This document shows, piece after piece, positions 59,923 to 64,000 of a stretch of DNA of 64,000 nt. The notes under the pieces were generated by a model that saw only the letters and a list, made by a program, of their open reading frames with translations, was not told where the DNA came from and made no database searches. The stretch is from an uncultured Lachnospiraceae bacterium (GTDB lineage Bacteria; Bacillota; Clostridia; Lachnospirales; Lachnospiraceae): NCBI GenBank assembly GCA_910577825.1, contig CAJTOK010000005.1, forward strand, positions 1 to 64,000, in the 5' to 3' direction. The translations under genes were made by a program, and so were the position numbers. How positions within the stretch are numbered: position 1 is the stretch's first letter; the number at the start of each line of letters is the position of its first letter.

Positions 59923-60621
59923 ATGAAGTTAAGACTTGTTAAACAAGGGGATTTTCTGGGGACTAAATGTGATTTCTATGTAGATGAGGACAATAACATC
60001 TATATGAGCAGGACACAGATAGGATATGCGTTAGGGTATTCAAACCCTTCCCATGCTATTCTTGTAATGCACCAAAGGCATAAAGAGCGTATGGATAAAT
60101 TTAGCATTGAAGCCAGGTCGTCACAATTTGTGACCCCCTATAATGGAATTGGAAAAGACAAAAAAGCTTTTATGTATGCAGAGCAAGGGGTATATGCCAT
60201 TTGCGGATATTCAAATAAAGAAATAGCAGAAAAATTTAATGACTGGGTTTACGAAACAATCATATTAATCCGCAAGAACGGCTATTACATAACTACAGAA
60301 AAAGATGAAAAATGGCTGGGTATAAGACAGGAAACCAAACAAGTCCGCAGAATGGAAACAGATACTATAAAACGTTTTGTATCATATGCAGAAGGACAAG
60401 GCAGTACACACGCAGGACGGTACTACCAGTTATTCACAGACCTTGTACAAAAACATTTAGGAATTGCACCAGGAAGCAGGGATAAACAAGACCAGAAAAC
60501 ACTCTTAAGGCTGAAATCCCTTGAAACAGTAGTTGATATGCACCTTGACAGATTAATGGAATTAAATATGCCATACAAGGATATTTTCATCAATGTAATG
60601 GATTTAATAAAGAGTATATAA
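59923..60621 (+). CDS. BRO-N-type phage antirepressor (232 aa)
   Basis: I chose ATG 59923 for ACTGGAGGTATCATT. The N-terminal ~110 residues are a BRO-N domain: CDFYVDEDNNIYMSRTQIGY, ALGYSNPSHAIL, the variable middle, then KAFMYAEQGVYAICGYSNKE and FNDWVYETIILIRKNGYYIT. The C-terminal ~110 residues (YAEGQGSTHAGRYYQLFTDL onward) resemble a KilA-type C-terminal module with no catalytic motif. BRO proteins bind DNA and act as antirepressors. Finding it inside an intron with a second antirepressor is unusual. Confidence 0.85.
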   Translation: MKLRLVKQGDFLGTKCDFYVDEDNNIYMSRTQIGYALGYSNPSHAILVMHQRHKERMDKFSIEARSSQFVTPYNGIGKDKKAFMYAEQGVYAICGYSNKEIAEKFNDWVYETIILIRKNGYYITTEKDEKWLGIRQETKQVRRMETDTIKRFVSYAEGQGSTHAGRYYQLFTDLVQKHLGIAPGSRDKQDQKTLLRLKSLETVVDMHLDRLMELNMPYKDIFINVMDLIKSI

Positions 60622-60845
60622 TCTTTAACTTCTTTTCAGTTTTATACTGGATAAGAATAATATTTGTTTATTTGCAACAGAATAAAGTATACAGATAAGA
60701 AAAATAAAAACATAATTTTCACGTAACAGGCAGTTGACTAAAGTGCCAGAAAAGGATAATATATAAATTATAGAACAAAAACTGTCAGAGGTTTTTACTG
60801 GGAAAGTGCGTGCATTAAACCAGATTTGGGCTTGTGAATAAAAAT

Positions 60846-60886
60846 GTCCACTAGGAAATATTATGTGTTTTCTAGTGGACTTTTTA
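60846..60886 (+). terminator. Terminator after the BRO gene
   Basis: GTCCACTAG pairs perfectly with CTAGTGGAC, followed by TTTTTATTATTTT. It isolates the toxin-antitoxin unit downstream. Confidence 0.88.
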
Positions 60887-60910
60887 TTATTTTACTATAG
60901 TTAAATAACA

Positions 60911-60939
60911 TTGCCAGGCAGCGAAAAATATGGTATATT
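60911..60939 (+). promoter_or_regulatory. Promoter of the type I toxin mRNA
   Basis: TTGCCA and TATATT are separated by exactly 17 bp. Transcription would start ~60946, giving a ~95-base leader containing CCCTCC and GGAGGG segments that can pair with the toxin ribosome binding site. Confidence 0.75.
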
Positions 60940-61041
60940 GTCAACATGGGAAACCATAGAGCCAAAGGCGGCTTTACCCCTCCTGTAATTTCGGAGGGTT
61001 TTAAAAGCCCTCCAGACCACAAGGAAAGGAGGGTGATAACA

Positions 61042-61137
61042 ATGTATGTTACATATCAGGATTTAATTCAGATAGGTATACTTGTTGTTTCTCTTGCTAA
61101 TTTGTTTTACCAGATTTACAAGGGAAAAAAGAAATAG
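61042..61137 (+). CDS. Type I toxin, holin-like toxin family (31 aa)
   Basis: The frame MYVTYQDLIQIGILVVSLAN ends with a basic tail (YQIYKGKKK) and matches the small holin-like toxins (pattern 'M.TYe.l...g.fiisll.liy.i.kgkkk'). It has one membrane helix. GGAAAGGAGGGTGATAACA precedes the ATG. The leader can hide this site by pairing CCCTCC with GGAGGG. An antisense RNA covers the 3' end of the message. Such peptides depolarise the membrane when the antisense RNA is lost. Confidence 0.85.
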   Translation: MYVTYQDLIQIGILVVSLANLFYQIYKGKKK

Positions 61138-61227
61138 CCGCCACTACCGCAAATAGTGACGGCTGACGTAAAATGTTAGTCAAACATTAATTGGGGTAGA
61201 GCCGCTTCTATGGCTTTCCTTTTTCTT
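61125..61227 (-). ncRNA. Antisense RNA antitoxin of the type I system
   Basis: On the minus strand a promoter (61263-61235) starts a short RNA near 61227. It ends at a strong terminator (AGCCGTCACTA/TAGTGGCGGCT, 61164-61136, then ATTTCTTTTTT on the minus strand). The RNA would be about 100 bases and would pair with the 3' part of the toxin message. This is the RatA/TxpA-type convergent arrangement. The existence of the RNA is inferred from promoter plus terminator. Confidence 0.75.
61200..61226 (+). terminator. Terminator of the toxin mRNA
   Basis: AGCC pairs with GGCT around GCTTCTAT, followed by TTCCTTTTTC. It lies beyond the antisense terminator, so the two transcripts overlap by ~100 bases. 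Confidence 0.7.
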
Positions 61228-61234
61228 ATGCTTA

Positions 61235-61263
61235 ATAATACCACACCCAGCTTAAAAGTGCAA
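61235..61263 (-). promoter_or_regulatory. Promoter of the antisense RNA
   Basis: On the minus strand TTGCAC (61263-61258) and TATTAT (61240-61235) are exactly 17 bp apart. Confidence 0.8.
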
Positions 61264-61344
61264 GGGTGAATTTTTTGTCTTAAATGTAAAAGATTTTAGG
61301 GTTATCTTTTTATGGAAATGTAGGCATTAAGAAACAACAAATAA

Positions 61345-61412
61345 AATATATATGAAGCAATACACTCATCAAATAAGATTATAAATAACTGTCTTATATG
61401 GTGGGTATTTTT
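61345..61412 (+). repeat. Decayed copy of the antirepressor leader hairpin
   Basis: CATCAAATAAGAT...TCTTATATGGTGGG repeats the sequence at 59815-59878 (ACCAAATAAGAT...ATCTTATCTGGTGGG) with similar flanks (GAAGCAATAC versus AAGGCAGTAC) but a weaker stem. Both precede an antirepressor gene, so the leader and gene were probably duplicated together. Confidence 0.7.
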
Positions 61413-61626
61413 AGTTTAATAAGACTATCAAAAAGAAGAATAAGAAAATATAAGATGGAAAACCCACCTTGAAGTTGCCTTATAACCCAGAAATTTTATA
61501 ATCCACAAACCTGTACAACAGAACAGAATAATCTCCCACCAGTGAAGATGTTGGTTATAAACCAGACAACATATGTTTTATGGATTATAAATTTTGCAAT
61601 TCTATTAAAACTTTGGAGGTATAGCT

Positions 61627-62439
61627 ATGAATGATATCCAGAAAACAGAATATAATGGTATTCTTGTACTTACTACACAGCAGATAGCAAAAGCATATGG
61701 AACAGAACAACAGATTGTTACAAATAATTTTAACAGGAACAAGGATAAATACATAGAAGGTAAACATTATATTTGTCTTAAGGGTGATGAATTAAGGGAA
61801 TTTAGGGCAAAAAATCAAAATGATGTTTTGCAAAATGCTAATAAACTTTACCTCTGGACTAGGAAAGGTGCATTTCTCCACGCAAAATCTCTTAACACTG
61901 ATACTGCATGGGAAGTATATGACAGACTGGTTGATGATTATTTCGACAAAAGAGCAGGTTTTATTGGAAATGATATACCAGGTAAAGAAAATTCAAAGTT
62001 CCTTATGTGCCTGCAAGGTGTAAAATTTTTAGCAGATGATATGAAACTGGCAGAATCAAGCCGTTTATTTATGTATAATGGAGCATTTAAGGAGTTTGGT
62101 TTACCTACAAGTTTTCTTCCGCATTATGAGGATAACGGAAACAGGGAACGCTGTTCTGCCACAGAACTTTTAAACAGAAACCACTGTGGAATGAGTACAG
62201 CAAAATTCAACCAGCTTCTTGTCAATGCAGGCTTTCTTGAGATTAAAGAAAGAAAATCAAGCAAAGGGGTTATGAAACCGTATAAATCCCTGACAAGCAG
62301 TGGACAAAAATATGGAGTGAACCTGATTAGCGATAAAAACCAGAAGGAAACACAGCCATATTATTATGCTGATACTTTTATGGAACTGTATAATATGGCA
62401 ACAAAAGCTGTTATATATAAGTACACGTTTAATAGATGA
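61627..62439 (+). CDS. ORF6N-type antirepressor with Rha-linked C-terminal domain (270 aa)
   Basis: The start at 61627 follows TTGGAGGTATAGCT. The N-terminal ORF6N domain (VLTTQQIAKAYGTEQQIVTN, NRNKDKYIEGKHYICLKGDE, ANKLYLWTRKGAFLHAKSLN) is followed by a C-terminal ~110-residue domain (SRLFMYNGAFKEFGLPTSFL, NRNHCGMSTAKFNQLLVNAG, LTSSGQKYGVNLI). The same C-terminal domain is in the Rha protein at 3456-4199 (SRLLMYENYCKDVGIPTGFL...). It is the last plus-strand cargo gene before exon 3. Confidence 0.85.
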   Translation: MNDIQKTEYNGILVLTTQQIAKAYGTEQQIVTNNFNRNKDKYIEGKHYICLKGDELREFRAKNQNDVLQNANKLYLWTRKGAFLHAKSLNTDTAWEVYDRLVDDYFDKRAGFIGNDIPGKENSKFLMCLQGVKFLADDMKLAESSRLFMYNGAFKEFGLPTSFLPHYEDNGNRERCSATELLNRNHCGMSTAKFNQLLVNAGFLEIKERKSSKGVMKPYKSLTSSGQKYGVNLISDKNQKETQPYYYADTFMELYNMATKAVIYKYTFNR

Positions 62440-62612
62440 TATTATTATAAGCAATGATTATACACATATATTTAAATGATAATTATGATGGACAGATGGC
62501 TATAGTATAACTGTAATACTGGGGACAGGCTGACGGGCAGGAAAGCACAAACTTTAGTATCTGCTCCAGTTTTAACATAATAAGATGGTTATAGGAAGGC
62601 GGTGGTTATAAG

Positions 62613-62930
62613 TTAAAAATCGCTCTTGCATTTATTGCAGTGCCATTGTTTACTGGCTTTTGGCATAGCGAAAAAACCAAACAAAGCTATGCTGCCTGCT
62701 TTTGATGCGCCTGATATTTTTTTGGTGTCGGTTGAATGACAGTAAGGACATTCTATGACTGGTTTGGCAGATGGGTAGTTGTATAACCTGTATTCATCTT
62801 CTGTTATGAGGTCACAGCCACATTTAAAACAACCATAATTCATGTTTTTTGTAAAATCATCATTTTTATCAAAATACCCACCACATTTAGGACATCTGAG
62901 TGTATTTTTTCTTGTTAAAAATATTCCCAT
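62613..62930 (-). CDS. Zinc-ribbon protein on the opposite strand (105 aa)
   Basis: I chose the start at 62930 for GGAGGAAATAACT. Three CxxC pairs (RCPKCGGYF, YGCFKCGCDL, ECPYCHS, then HCNKCKSDF at the end) form two zinc ribbons around a glycine-rich membrane-like patch (SKAGSIALFGFFAMP). This double-ribbon protein is common in Firmicute genomes with unknown function. It lies inside the insertion, ~60 bp before exon 3, and is transcribed away from it. Confidence 0.7.
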   Translation of the reverse strand: MGIFLTRKNTLRCPKCGGYFDKNDDFTKNMNYGCFKCGCDLITEDEYRLYNYPSAKPVIECPYCHSTDTKKISGASKAGSIALFGFFAMPKASKQWHCNKCKSDF

Positions 62931-62943
62931 AGTTATTTCCTCC

Positions 62944-62980
62944 AATAAAATAAATATCTCCTAATAATATTTATTTTATT
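62944..62980. repeat. 14-bp AT-rich hairpin near the 3' splice site
   Basis: AATAAAATAAATAT (62944-62957) pairs perfectly with ATATTTATTTTATT (62967-62980). It lies 13 bases before the terminal G of the insertion and could be the last peripheral stem of the intron, and also the promoter region of the minus-strand zinc-ribbon gene. Confidence 0.6.
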
Positions 62981-62993
62981 GTATCATAGTCTG

Positions 62994-64000
62994 ATATTTA
63001 AAACAATGACAAAAGAGTCTGGAAAGACTACATTATCAACAAACTTTGGGAATATTAAAGACTTTTTTAGCAGACAAAATATACTCTCTGTTGATGACAT
63101 AAATGCGATAAGGGCATATAATGCACAGATAGATGCTTGTGTAACATCACAGACTGCATTCAACAGGACTATGCTTAATGCTTCTGAAACTGCTCAAATT
63201 ATGGTTGAACGGGCTAATGGAAATACGGTTGCCCTTAATAATATGACAAGAGCGTCTAAAGCGTCCGAATTTGCCCTCAAGGGACTCGCTTTAGCTGGCA
63301 ATATGCTTGTAAGTATGGCAATAGTCCAGGGGATAACCTTTGCCATAAAAAAGATACATGATTTTGCAAATGCGGCAGAGATTGCTAAAGAAAACGCAGA
63401 ACAGTATGTAAAATCCATTAGTGAAAACTTATCCTCTATAGGAAGCAATTCCAAAAAATTAGAGAACCTGAATGATGAACTACAGACACTTTCAAAAGGT
63501 GTGACGGCTACAGGGCAGAATATTAACCTTTCTGCATCAGAATATGACAGGTACAAAGAGATTATTGCGGAAATCTCTGGTATAATGCCAGATTTAACTA
63601 CATATTTTGACGCACAGGGGAACAAAATAGGCTTTGTCAAAGGCAAGATTAAAGACCTGAATGCTGAATACAGGGATTATATCAGGTTACAGGCAGAAAA
63701 GGCTGTTACAGGTGATGATAACCAGCAGGCAATAAAAGATGCTATAGCCACATATAAAGCAAAAGACGATAAAGGTTTCTGGGGCAATGTATGGAGCAGC
63801 TTTAAGTCAAGATGGGGTTTCATTGATGAAAATTCCCTGGAAAGTTCTAAGATTGCCAAAGGGCTGGAAGACATATACAATGCCCCAAAAGAAGCAGTTG
63901 CAAAGGCACTTGAAAAAGGCAGCATTAACACAAGTTCTGATGAGTACAAATTATCGGGCATACTAAGGAAAATACTTGATACCACACCAGATGAAATACG
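62994..64000 (+). CDS. Tape measure protein, exon 3 (continues beyond window)
   Basis: Resumes in phase at ATA TTT AAA ACA: IFKTMTKESGKTTLSTNFGN, NAQIDACVTSQTAFNRTMLN, MLVSMAIVQGITFAIKKI (a membrane-like segment), then long helical, lysine/alanine-rich sequence to the window edge. Composition and helical content match exons 1 and 2. No start codon with a ribosome site precedes it, so it is not an independent gene unless translation re-initiates at ATG 63006. The total protein would be well over 1,360 residues. Confidence 0.8.
   Translation, partial: MFKTMTKESGKTTLSTNFGNIKDFFSRQNILSVDDINAIRAYNAQIDACVTSQTAFNRTMLNASETAQIMVERANGNTVALNNMTRASKASEFALKGLALAGNMLVSMAIVQGITFAIKKIHDFANAAEIAKENAEQYVKSISENLSSIGSNSKKLENLNDELQTLSKGVTATGQNINLSASEYDRYKEIIAEISGIMPDLTTYFDAQGNKIGFVKGKIKDLNAEYRDYIRLQAEKAVTGDDNQQAIKDAIATYKAKDDKGFWGNVWSSFKSRWGFIDENSLESSKIAKGLEDIYNAPKEAVAKALEKGSINTSSDEYKLSGILRKILDTTPDEI

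Larger units (their letters stand above)
57614..62993 (+). other. Second insertion in the tape measure gene: 5.4-kb probable group I-type intron with gene cargo
   Basis: Exon end GTCGGT pairs with GCCGAC (57654-57659), leaving U.G at the splice site (P1). The four bases before that guide (ATAT) pair with the first four of exon 3 (ATAT, P10). The last insertion base is G (62993). Phase is preserved on both sides (GGT | ATA TTT AAA). A highly folded segment of ~450 bases follows P1. I could not assign the full catalytic core (P3-P7), so the class is inferred. Inside are eight cargo genes, unlike normal introns, which carry one endonuclease. If it is not removed, the tape measure protein is truncated. 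Confidence 0.6.

Overview
The window looks like most of a large temperate phage or prophage of a low-GC Firmicute, probably a gut Clostridia/Lachnospiraceae host. I infer this from the AT-rich sequence, strong AGGAGG-type ribosome binding sites, a phi-LC3/LL-H type holin, DinJ/YafQ, and a protein resembling the Spo0A C-terminal domain. No integrase, attachment site, tRNA or CRISPR array was seen, and both window edges cut genes. The gene order RNA polymerase, YonK-like protein, HU protein, then terminase and portal recalls the SPbeta group. That comparison is from memory and was not computed.

Left arm (1-14.7 kb, mostly minus strand). A DnaC-like helicase loader follows an initiator gene that contains a probable origin: eight ~21-bp iterons beside five AT-rich 12-bp repeats. 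Next come an XRE repressor with palindromic operators, a second convergent XRE gene, a Rha-type antirepressor and a Spo0A-like protein. An accessory stretch (5.5-10.1 kb) holds an Uma2 remnant, two membrane proteins, a Shedu-like nuclease and a DUF4062 protein, and looks like a defence island. A dinJ-yafQ toxin-antitoxin pair and four unrecognised genes follow, the last controlled by an XRE protein with three matching operator repeats.

Middle (14.9-29 kb, plus strand). About 2.1 kb without convincing genes precedes an early operon. It encodes an unknown protein, a UvrD/PcrA-type helicase, small proteins, an EDxHD-type endonuclease, and a 925-residue single-chain RNA polymerase of the YonO/QDE-1 two-barrel type with a DxDGD motif and a C-terminal zinc ribbon. 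DNA-binding proteins and another antirepressor follow, closed by a strong terminator.

Right arm (29-64 kb, plus strand). The order is probable small terminase, large terminase, portal, protease/scaffold, capsid, connectors, tail tube with an Ig-like domain, holin, amidase endolysin, and receptor-binding proteins. These include a fibre with an S74 chaperone domain and a gene split by an IS630 element. Small tail proteins and the tape measure gene follow.

The tape measure gene is the most striking locus. It is cut into three in-frame exons. The first interruption (1.4 kb) has group I intron hallmarks and carries a broken homing endonuclease. The second (5.4 kb) also has a U.G-terminated P1 pairing, a P10 pairing and a terminal G, but carries several ordinary genes: a secreted YHYH protein, a membrane protein, two antirepressors, a complete type I toxin/antisense-RNA pair and a zinc-ribbon protein. 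If it splices, it is a cargo-carrying intron; if not, the tape measure gene is disrupted. Several genes also appear to start at AUA, AUU, AUC or ACG codons behind good ribosome binding sites.
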